In this document: one piece after another, positions 23,155 to 31,273 of the stretch
How the letters are laid out: each line of letters opens with the position of its first letter
Numbering within the stretch: the stretch's first letter is position 1
Source of the DNA: Amborella trichopoda
Taxonomy: Eukaryota; Streptophyta; Magnoliopsida; Amborellales; Amborellaceae
NCBI RefSeq assembly: GCF_000471905.2
Contig: NW_006499801.1
Location: 1,092,548 to 1,156,547, forward strand
Direction: 5' to 3'
DNA length: 64,000 nt
The notes under the pieces: model-generated
Seen by the model: only the letters and a program-made list of their open reading frames with translations
Database searches by the model: none
What the model was told of the DNA's origin: nothing
Program-made: the position numbers and the translations under genes

Positions 23155-23685
23155 GTAATATGAGAAATAAAGCATAAAACACACATACCACAACAATATT
23201 TATGTGGTTCACTTCAAAAGAGTTGCATCCATATGCATAGCAAACTGAAATCCACTACACCAATTAAAATTATATCACATATTTTGAGACATGACAAACT
23301 GAAATCCATTATACTAATTAAAGTTACATTACATATTTTAAGACACAGATTTACCTCATTAACCCTCCACAAACTGAAATCCACTGTCTAGAAAGAAAAA
23401 CTGAAAAAAAAACTACCCAAAATATAAGTAGAAACCGCTTCTCTACAAGAACCAGCTTCTACGAGGAACTTTCTCTTTATAGAAAGCTCTCTTCTCTCTA
23501 AAAGAATGCCTTGCCTATGTATTAATAGGATATGAAGCTCTTTTCTCAGTAAGTGGAGGCCTTACCTCTCATATAAGGCTACTTTGCCTTGCTGGATAAG
23601 AAGCTTGTTTCTCTTGCATCTCATGTAAAGCCACCTTACCCTGCCTCTCATGTCAAAGGGATAGGAAGCCCTCTTCTGGTTAAGG
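23155..23685. repeat. Unclassified repeat block
   Basis: A CAAACTGAAATCCACTACAC-type unit recurs about three times (about 23240-23390) with a spacing near 55-65 bases. It is followed by CTTGCCT/CTCTCAT-rich sequence (23500-23670) with internal similarity. Nothing coding is seen. Confidence 0.45.
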
Positions 23686-24100
23686 GTGTATTTATCAAAA
23701 TAATCATTATTTTTTTATTAAAAAATTATTTAAATATGTAACTTTACCATTAAGCAATGACAAATTTAAAATTTTCACAAAAGTATAATGGTATTTTAGA
23801 AGTTAGTGTTATAAAATTTTATTTGTAGAGTGTCATTGTCATTTAGTTAAATATTAAATTTTATCCATTATGGAGATGACAAAAATACCTTTTGTCTTGT
23901 AATAATATTTACAAATTTGCCCCACAAAAGTAATTTTTTTAAAAAAATAAACAACAAATTAATAAATCCACCCTTCACAACTCTCTCTATCTTGAACCTT
24001 TGTAATTTGAATGGTTGTGAAGTTTAGAATATCCCTATAATATATATATATATTTATAATATTTGTAATTTGAAGGGTTGTGAAGTTTAGAATATCCGTA
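23686..24100. mobile_element. Family E miniature element, copy 3, with duplicated right tip
   Basis: Inverse of 12676-13090: GGGTGTATTTATCAAAATAA to GGTTGTGAAGTTTAGAATAT at about 24033. A TA repeat follows, then a second copy of the terminal 40 bases (AATTTGAAGGGTTGTGAAG) at 24065-24100. Confidence 0.65.
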
Positions 24101-24107
24101 TACATAG

Positions 24108-24367
24108 AAAAACTCTTCCCAACGCCTATAGGCTAAAATGAATAATGATTTAGCCTACCCTCATCACCATCTAAACTTTATCGTATGGTCACAGTTGTCC
24201 GATAGTGTTTCAATTTTTCATTTTTTTTCTAAAAATCCAAATTTCAGATCATTCTGATTAGTAAAATAAAAATAAAAAACTAAATTACTACCGGACAATT
24301 GTGATCATGTGATGAAATTTGGATGGTGATGAGATAGGAGAAATCACTATTCATTTTCGTATAGGTA
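24108..24367. mobile_element. Family A element, internally deleted copy 4
   Basis: Both tips are present (AAAACTCTTCCCAACGCCTATAGG left; GATGAGATAGGAGAAATCAC and CATTTTCGTATAGG right), but the central core and inner arms are missing. The result is a 260-bp short form. Confidence 0.7.
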
Positions 24368-24371
24368 TATA

Positions 24372-24590
24372 TAAGTAATGATCCTATGAAACTTTCCCTC
24401 ATCCATGTGAATAGGATCCAGAGGATTACCATTAAATTTGGCATAAATCTTTAGAAAAGTTATCACATGAATACGAGATTTGACTTTCTATAAATGTGTG
24501 TCAAATTTAATGGTGATATTTTGGAGTCGTACAATGATCTTTTTGGGATCGTATACAGATGGATGTAAAAAAGAGGCCATTTCTATATAT
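24372..24590. mobile_element. Family F hairpin element, copy 3
   Basis: TAATGATCCTATGAAACTTT ... CATTAAATTTGGCATAAATC, with inverted TGTCAAATTTAATGGTGAT on the right arm. Between TA-rich tracts. More diverged than the two copies near 13.6-14.0 kb. Confidence 0.65.
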
Positions 24591-24729
24591 ACATATATAT
24601 TAAAAAATTATGGGATTGCAGGGTAGATGAAAGAGAGAGAGAGAGCCCTCAGGGACCAGAATCAATTCCATTCTAGAAGAAGTTTTCCCTCTCTCTGTTT
24701 TTCAGTCAAACCTGCCTCGTTCCTCAACT

Positions 24730-24737
24730 TATAAACT
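24730..24737 (+). promoter_or_regulatory. Putative TATA box of the isopentenyltransferase gene
   Basis: TATAAACT followed by a long pyrimidine-rich leader (about 24780-24940) typical of plant 5' UTRs. The start site would be near 24760, giving a leader of about 340 bases. Confidence 0.4.
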
Positions 24738-24904
24738 CTTAAATCTCGACGCTCGAAATTGGTGTTGAAACATAACATACTCTCTACCCCGCCACCCACT
24801 TCCTTCTCTTCTCTTCTCTTCTCTTCTCTCTTTCACACTGCTAATCCCTAATCTCTCAACTACTCTCACTCTTAGAGTTTCAACCCCTAAACCAAGTCTC
24901 AGAG

Positions 24905-24934
24905 CCCCCTCCCCTCCCCTCCCCTCCCCTCCCC
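24905..24934 (-). promoter_or_regulatory. Potential G-quadruplex tract in the leader of the isopentenyltransferase gene
   Basis: Six runs of at least four C separated by single T on the + strand, so the template (minus) strand has six GGGG runs with one-base loops. A (TTCTC)n tract lies just upstream at about 24800-24830. Confidence 0.5.
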
Positions 24935-24960
24935 TCTGTCTCTACAGTGGGCAAGGTTCA

Positions 24961-24984
24961 ATGAAGCGGCGGCCCACAATCTGA
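24961..24984 (+). promoter_or_regulatory. Upstream ORF 1 of the isopentenyltransferase leader (7 codons)
   Basis: ATG AAG CGG ... ATC TGA encodes MKRRPTI. It counts as an upstream ORF if transcription begins at or before 24961. Confidence 0.4.
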
Positions 24985-25006
24985 ACCCAACCCGATAGAA
25001 GCTATC

Positions 25007-25063
25007 ATGGCGCCCACGTGGACAAGACAGCATCCTTCTCTCCCATCTGCTCAATCAATCTAG
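25007..25063 (+). promoter_or_regulatory. Upstream ORF 2 of the isopentenyltransferase leader (18 codons)
   Basis: Encodes MAPTWTRQHPSLPSAQSI, ending 33 bases before the main ATG. Start context is ATCATGG (G at +4). Confidence 0.45.
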
Positions 25064-25076
25064 AGTGAGTAATCGA

Positions 25077-25082
25077 ATGTGA
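25077..25082 (+). promoter_or_regulatory. Minimal AUG-stop upstream ORF
   Basis: ATGTGA, a start codon followed at once by a stop, 14 bases before the main ATG at 25097. AUG-stop elements in plant leaders are known to stall ribosomes (NIP5;1 is the established example). Confidence 0.5.
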
Positions 25083-25096
25083 AAAAAGGGTTCGTA

Positions 25097-26095
25097 ATGA
25101 CGGGGCAGCCCGCCATGATGAGACTCTCCGGGTGCCGCCACCGCGTGCAGGCCACGCCCCTCGCTCGCCCACCGCGCCCCCTGCGACCGCACCTCGCCCT
25201 CGCCTGGCGCGGCTCCGGCAAGGACAAGGTGGTGGTGGTCATGGGCGCCACGGGCACTGGCAAGAGCCGCCTCTCCATCGACCTCGCCGCCCGCTTCCCA
25301 GCCGAGATCATCAACGCTGACAAAATGCAGCTCTATCAGGGCCTAGACATAGTCACCAACAAAGTCCCTGTAGAAGAGCGGAGGGGCGTCCCCCATCACC
25401 TGCTCGGTACCTTGGACCCCAAATCCCACCAAGACTTCGACTGCAACGATTTCCGGGACTTGGCCTCCCAGGCGGTCCTCTCCATCTCGTCACGCGGCCA
25501 CCTTCCCATTGTCGCAGGTGGATCCAACTCCTACATAGACGCTCTGGTGTCCGGGCCGGCTCCGGGCCAAATGAGATACGAGTGCTGCTTCCTCTGGGTT
25601 GACGCCGCCCTTCCGGTGCTCCATCAGTTTGTAAGCGATCGGGTGGAGGACATGGTGGAGGCCGGCCTTGTGGCCGATGTGCGAGCTCTGTTCGATACAA
25701 GTGGTGGCCGGGTCGACTTCTCCCGTGGCCTCGGCAAAGCCATTGGCGTCCCAGAGATGGACAGGCTCATCAAATCGGAGAGGCAGGCGTCCCTCTCTCT
25801 CCACGAAAGGGCGGCCCTGATACGGGAAGCGATGGAGGAGATCAAGGCGAACACATGTAAGCTGGCCTGCTGCCAATTGCAGAAGATTCAGAGGCTGAGG
25901 AGCCTCCGGGGGTGGGAGCTGCACCGGCTCGATGCCACCGCAGTGCTCGACGCCGCAGACCGGCCCAGCGCCGACGAGGCGTGGGAGAGGCTCGTTGTGC
26001 AGCCGAGCGCCCGTGTGGTGCGCCGCTTCCTCACAGCCACCGCCGTGGCGCCGATGCCGGCCCTCGAGCGAGCCCCCGCAGGCCGCATCGCTTAA
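25097..26095 (+). CDS. IPT: Adenylate isopentenyltransferase (cytokinin synthase), intronless
   Basis: 332 residues. It transfers the dimethylallyl group of DMAPP to ATP/ADP N6, the first step of cytokinin synthesis. Visible: P-loop GATGTGKS (50-57), INADKMQLYQGLDIVTNK (72-89) with the conserved Asp75, GVPHHLLG (97-104), AGGSNSYIDAL (140-150), FLWVDAALPVLHQFVSDRV (165-183), the DFSRG...AIGVPEMD block (207-222) and ANTCKLACCQLQKI (251-264). No C-terminal zinc finger, so it is the adenylate and not the tRNA type. Length and single exon fit Arabidopsis IPT3/5/7-like enzymes. The first 40 residues are Arg/Pro/Ala-rich with almost no acid, suggesting a plastid transit peptide. The frame extends upstream to a GTG at 25079, but 25097 is the first in-frame ATG. 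Oddities: GLGKAIG where GIRRAIG is usual, and strong GC richness against AT-rich flanks. Confidence 0.93.
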   Translation: MTGQPAMMRLSGCRHRVQATPLARPPRPLRPHLALAWRGSGKDKVVVVMGATGTGKSRLSIDLAARFPAEIINADKMQLYQGLDIVTNKVPVEERRGVPHHLLGTLDPKSHQDFDCNDFRDLASQAVLSISSRGHLPIVAGGSNSYIDALVSGPAPGQMRYECCFLWVDAALPVLHQFVSDRVEDMVEAGLVADVRALFDTSGGRVDFSRGLGKAIGVPEMDRLIKSERQASLSLHERAALIREAMEEIKANTCKLACCQLQKIQRLRSLRGWELHRLDATAVLDAADRPSADEAWERLVVQPSARVVRRFLTATAVAPMPALERAPAGRIA

Positions 26096-26156
26096 CGACC
26101 GGGGCTCAGGCAGGGGTCCTCACGCGTGCGATCTCATTTTCTGGTCATATTTTAAA

Positions 26157-26162
26157 AATAAA
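26157..26162 (+). terminator. Candidate polyadenylation signal of the isopentenyltransferase gene
   Basis: AATAAA 62 bases after the stop codon, within an A-rich run. Confidence 0.4.
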
Positions 26163-26359
26163 AAAAAATGGTCTCTTTCGAGGCCGTTATCTGTGAGAGG
26201 AACAGTTTTGGCGTGCCCTCCTCTGCTGGGATAGTGGGGGTAACAACCTGGCAAATTGATCGTATGCACGTGTGATGCCACCGGATTCTTCCAATTTCCC
26301 GCCGGCGAGTTTTTGAATTATGGCGCCGTTCGGAAATGCCGGCCTTGTGTAAAGTAAAA

Positions 26360-26700
26360 ATCTCCCTCTTTTTTTTTTTTGGGTTCTCTCTCTCTTTAGT
26401 ATATTTTGGGTTTTCTCTCTCTACTCTTTACTCTCTAGTATCTTGGGGTTCTCTCTCTTTATTTTCTGTGGGTCTATCTCTCTCTTTTAGTATTTTGAGG
26501 GTGTTCTCTCTCTACTCTTCTCTCTCAGTTGTTTGGGTTTTCTCTCTCTTAGTTTTTTTTGGGGGCTCTCTCTACTAACTTTTGGATCTCTCTCTAGTTT
26601 CTTGGCTCTTCTCTCTCTCTCTCTCTCTCTCTAACTTTTTGGGGTCTCTCGCTCTCGTATATTGGGGCTCTCCCCTCTCTTCTCTTCTCTTATCTAAATT
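26360..26700. repeat. Degenerate CT/TTTTGGGG minisatellite
   Basis: Irregular 20-30-base units made of TCTCTCTCT, a short TA spacer (TAGTATATTTT) and GGG(G)TT recur about 12 times. The spacing varies, so it is an imperfect minisatellite. The ORF through it (LSLSLVYFGF-like) is low-complexity and not a gene. Confidence 0.7.
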
Positions 26701-27264
26701 TTTGGGTCCTACACTTAAACAATGCCTACTCTACTTGCCTGTAGCAGCATAGTGATATTTAAAATAGAAAAGAATAGCAAAAAGCTATTTACTGTGCATC
26801 TTCTTTAATGCGGTATTAATGTATTATTAATGCATTCTCAATGAGACAAAAAATTGGAAAACGGGCGTCCGTACTGTGTGCAGGGAATGGACGGCTGATA
26901 TTTTTCCGAAAATCGCGATCGTTGGTTTGATGGCTTGCCTTTTGGAAACGAAATGTTTGACCTCGTGGTTGCACCTAAATTAAAGGCAAATTGGCAGCTA
27001 TCTGATGGTCAATTGCGCTAGTTTACTGATCTCTTTAATGCTGACCGTCCAATCCATCCTAATTTGGCTTGACTGTTTGGTTAATCTTCCACCCAGTTTT
27101 ACCCCTAAAAAAAAATACACCCTATTTCATGGGTCAAATATCTAATGAGAAAATTATCAAAACACTCATGTGAAATGAACTATTTAATAATGTACTTATA
27201 TGGTTTGATTTAATTTTAGAATACCCATAAATAATCTACCACGATTAGCTGAAATAGTACCAAG

Positions 27265-27475
27265 GGCATAAGGGATTGCACACGATGAGACTATTATTTA
27301 TAACCATCCTGAAATTTGAGAGCTTGGATGTGTAATAGAGTTCATAAAAAATTTAAAAAAAATTGAGCTTGGTCAATGGAATAAATGTAGCCACCCAAAT
27401 TCGCATCTCATGATTAAGGTTAACTGTGACCGCCTTATAACAAAAGTAAACAGTCTTATGGCATACTTTTCCAAA
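27265..27475. repeat. Family C miniature element
   Basis: GGGATTGCACACGATGAGAC at the left; TCTCATGATTAAGGTTAACTG and AAAAGTAAACAGTCTTATGG at the right, in inverted relation. Confidence 0.6.
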
Positions 27476-27896
27476 GTATAAAATACTTTTGTGGGTGAAT
27501 AAAAGCATAAAATGCTAAAGATTGCATCTCTCATGTTTGATAAATTTCCCATCTCTAACTTTGTCATGTTTCAAATACTCCTACTGGTTAAGCAATTCTA
27601 CATTTTAGTTGGTATGTAAAAAGAAAATTTTAAGAATAAATAAAAATAAAATTTTTAAATATAAAATATATTTACAAAAGTTTATCTTTGTTCGGCCGGT
27701 TCAATCGATCAAATATCAAGAAATCCTAATTGTCAAATTTTGTGAAATACTAATTTTGATTGAATTTCAATCAAACCCTATTTTTCTTTGGATCTTACAG
27801 ATTGATAATTTGTCGAGTCCAGCTAGCTTGTCTGGCCAAGCCAAATCGGCCAGTAAAAAATAGAACAAAATGTATTTATTTTTTTTCAATTCTGTG

Positions 27897-28130
27897 AGGT
27901 CAATGAAGCAGAACTGAAAGCAATTAAGAATGGAGTTTTAAAGCTTCATAGAGGTACGCATCATTAAAGAGGGAGATTATGAAAATGTTGTCAAATTGTG
28001 TGATAACCTACCTTGACAATTGACCCCTATTATCGATGAAATCATACAAGCCAAAGAGGTCATCTTTACGCAAATCAACAAGGAGAAGCTGAATGTCTAG
28101 CAAAATTAAGCACTCTTGGATGCCTTTTTC
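27897..28130 (+). pseudogene. Retroelement RNase H-like remnant
   Basis: NEAELKAIKNGVLKLH in one frame, then IIKEGDYENVVKLCDNLP and TPIIDEIIQAKEVIFTQINKE in another: the AEL.AI..G, EGD...V and PII..I..A..VF.QI parts of a plant RVT_3 RNase H domain. Frameshift near 27965 and stops near 28012 and 28098. Followed by pyrimidine-rich and A-rich sequence. Confidence 0.45.
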
Positions 28131-31100
28131 CTTTCCTTTCCCTTCCCCTTTTTTTTTTTTTTCCTGTTTTCTTTGTTTATCCTAATTTAAAAAAAAAAAT
28201 TAAAAAAATTCTGACGAAAATAAAAAGTGGAGCCTAGAGTTCCCTAATAGAACGGTTCGATTCTATAAAAAACCATGTAGGGGAGGGTCATTTCTCTTAT
28301 TAATATAGAGTAGAAAAATTCACCTACTGCTCTTATTGATTTCCAATCCAAAACTGATGATTCTAATTAGCATCTTTGTCTTTTATCACCACTCATATCT
28401 TGAGTGGGAATAGCACAAACAACGGTATAAAAAGCAAAAGCTTAAAAAAAAAAAAAAAAAAACCATGTACCATGAAAAAGAAAGGTGGGACAGAGGATGA
28501 TTCCATTTGAATCATCCTGGCCGTACAAATAGGAAAGGCTCGGCGTGCGTAACCAAAATGGAATCGCATCTATTGGCACGTACCGTGAAGCGTTCACCGT
28601 ACACTTGTCCCTTTCAACCAAACGGACCGCCGACGTTTCTTCGGAAGCATGCGAATTCCGTCGTAGACCGCAGCAACTGGGGCGCGTGTCAAAGGAGCGA
28701 GTAAATGACACGTTTAGTGCCCCCATTTTTGGGCAGGTATTATGTATGTATCTTTGTCATTAAGCATAGGAGTCACGACGACTCGGACGTGGAAAAATAT
28801 CCGACAAATTTAAAAACACCAAACTAAGTGTTTTGAAATTTGGGACCGATTACCCAGATTGCCCTTACAAAAAAAAAAATCCAGTATGGATTGGCGGTCC
28901 AGATTGGCGATCGGCCGAGTGAATCAATTAATTTTAAAAAATATAAAGAATAAAATAAAAATTTAGAAATAATAAAAATTAAAGGTAGAGTCGGACCGGC
29001 TGATTTTTTTACAATTCTATCTGAAAACCGAACAATTCCTGCAAGAACCGTATGGTTCTATCAATTCCCAAAACAAAACACGATCGAGCAATTTCAATAA
29101 AAATGAAATACGAGGCTAGAAATAATAAAGTTGTCTTTTGGCAACAGGATGTGACAAATCACATTCCGAGGGCATACTATTTTAATGTATTCAAAGTACT
29201 AAAAGAAAACTCAAACTTCATAATACATCTCAAAACGATCAAATTTTCCATATTTTGTGACCTTATATCAAAGATGAATTGTCTTCTAGCACACAATACT
29301 TCTCCTAGTGGAATTTTATTTCCCTAATTTCAAGCCAGAGGAGATTAGCAAAATGGGCTCTGCTGTAGTTTTTGGGAAACCCTCATATTGATGCTCGATA
29401 CTGAACAATTATAGACTTGGGAAAAAAAAAAAATCGAACCCTTAAAATAATGAATCTTATAATACATTTTAGACCATTCAATATCTGCCATGAAAACCAT
29501 TTTTGGAGCTTCGTGTTACTTGATAAGTGCAAAAATGAAACCTCATTTTCTAGTGTCTTTAGTTTCATTGTAAATCGCGCCCTTTATTTTATAGGAAAAT
29601 GCATATGAAATGGGTTGTAAAGCAAAGCTCCAAATTGTATTGATGGGGATTTTTGTACGCATGTGTATTTAATTACGAGTATCGAAGAATAGTGTCAGGA
29701 AATTTCGTTAATATAAATATTCTTTTGTCCATATTTTTATTTGTAATGTATTATTTTGTCCATATTGTTGCTGGTGGCATTGTGATGAACCCAATTATTT
29801 GTGTCAGAAATGCTTTTGAGGGCTAATTTACTCTTCCCCATCCCCATCTCTCTCTCTCTCTCTCTCTCATTCTCCTTTGTCAGCACTTATCAGAATGTTT
29901 TTCTCGTAGGTTCATCTCCCCTCGTTCCTCTCTCCCTCTCATAAATGGTTTCTCTCTCTCTTTTTTGTTTGGCTCTCTTTCTCTCGTACATATATGGCCT
30001 CTCTCTTTTAGCCAGCCAAATGTGGTGCTTTAGTGTTAAGAGTATAGACGCCTGCGACCCCCGGGACCATCAAATATTTTCCATTTATAAATTAGGGATG
30101 ATACCCTTCAATAGAAGCCAACAAATGCTCGTTGATCTTGTAATGGTTCCCGTGGTAGACCAATCCAGATGGCTAATCCAGGGACTGATTCTCTAGAGTG
30201 AAAATTGATCCGAAAAAATTGTAACTAATAAAGTTTATATTTGAAAACTTTGCAATCATGTGCATTTAATGTGTTATTTTTAAAAATCAAAATGTTATTT
30301 TGTCAAATATTTTCTCAAAAAAAATAAAATAACCCACTCGCACAATTTTATCTTTAATATGTTCTTCAACATCAAATATAATCTATAAAACACCATCTGC
30401 ATCCCATAAAACATCATTGAGCCTATAGCCATCCTATTAAACTTTCTCTTTAATAAGATGTAGCAAAGTTCTATGCTGGCCGTCCACCAAACACAATCCT
30501 CCTCCTTTCTCCGAACTTGGGACCGGTATGACTGACTTAGAACCAGCCATGGCAGTTCTAAAAAAGATACCACCTGGTAGCAGGGAAAGTTGAATTGACC
30601 GTGTGGACAAGAATCCATGGTTCAAAGACTAAGCTTTGTTTGGGAAACCAGGCCAAAGTTCAATTGACTGGATGCACATGAATCTATGGTTCAGACTTCC
30701 ACCAGAATAAGTTTCTCTCAAGAATTTGGAGTGATCGATCCCAAAGATTTCTTCTTCATATCATACCATAATTCATATGGTCTAGGTTAACTTTAATGCC
30801 ATGGTAGCTGAGAGTAACAAAAAGCATCTCTAGCACCGCCCCTAATTGCAGCACTTAGTGCTCTATCCTTTCAAGTCCATGAGACTAGGAAAAAGCAGTA
30901 AACATTCCCACATAACCAGGAGTTCAGATTTCCAAAAAAAAAATGAGAAGCGGAAGGGTACGGAACATATTTTAGATTCTCCATAGCTCCATGAAAAATC
31001 AACCAGAATTGCTGGTTTTGATTTAAGCTACAAACGATGGAACAAAGATTAACTACAACAAGAGAGCATAAATAAAACCTGCCAAATGAAGGCCATGGCA

Positions 31101-31273
31101 AACCCTCTCCTCAATCCTCACTCCTCACCACAGTAGACATAAAAACAAAGCAGTTCCTCTCTCCCAACTCTGCAAACGAAAAAAATGCTTAAAAGACCAT
31201 GGTCAAAGGACAGTTTGTGGTGGGGCTTATTCTTTTGAAGGAAAACCAAAGGGTGATGAAGGGATCAGCTTCT

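Larger units (their letters stand above)
26701..31273. other. Intergenic between the isopentenyltransferase and gamma-CA-like genes
   Basis: Contains a family C element (27265-27475), an RNase H-like remnant (27897-28130), a moderately GC-rich unique block (28500-28730) whose frames I do not recognise, and GGCCG-rich dispersed repeat pieces (about 27680-27860 and 28880-29060). The minus-strand frame 30437-30625 reads GSKSVIPVPSSEKGGGLCLV and looks gene-like in composition but is not identified. It is open for only about 60 codons, so it may be a decayed exon. Confidence 0.5.

Noticed and set aside
25079-25096. GTG-initiated extension of the isopentenyltransferase (MKKGFV...)
   Set aside because: In a plant nuclear gene the first in-frame ATG at 25097 is preferred. 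The six extra codons come only from allowing a GTG start.
25353-26088. Long minus-strand ORFs across the isopentenyltransferase
   Set aside because: They are antisense shadows caused by the high third-position GC. They have no motifs of their own.
26336-26578. Hydrophobic LSLSLVYFGF-type ORF
   Set aside because: Translation of the CT/TTTTGGG minisatellite. Low complexity only.
28442-28726. Minus-strand ORF of 94 codons in a GC-richer block
   Set aside because: No recognisable domain, ends in a poly-Phe run from a poly-A tract, and no splice or promoter support.
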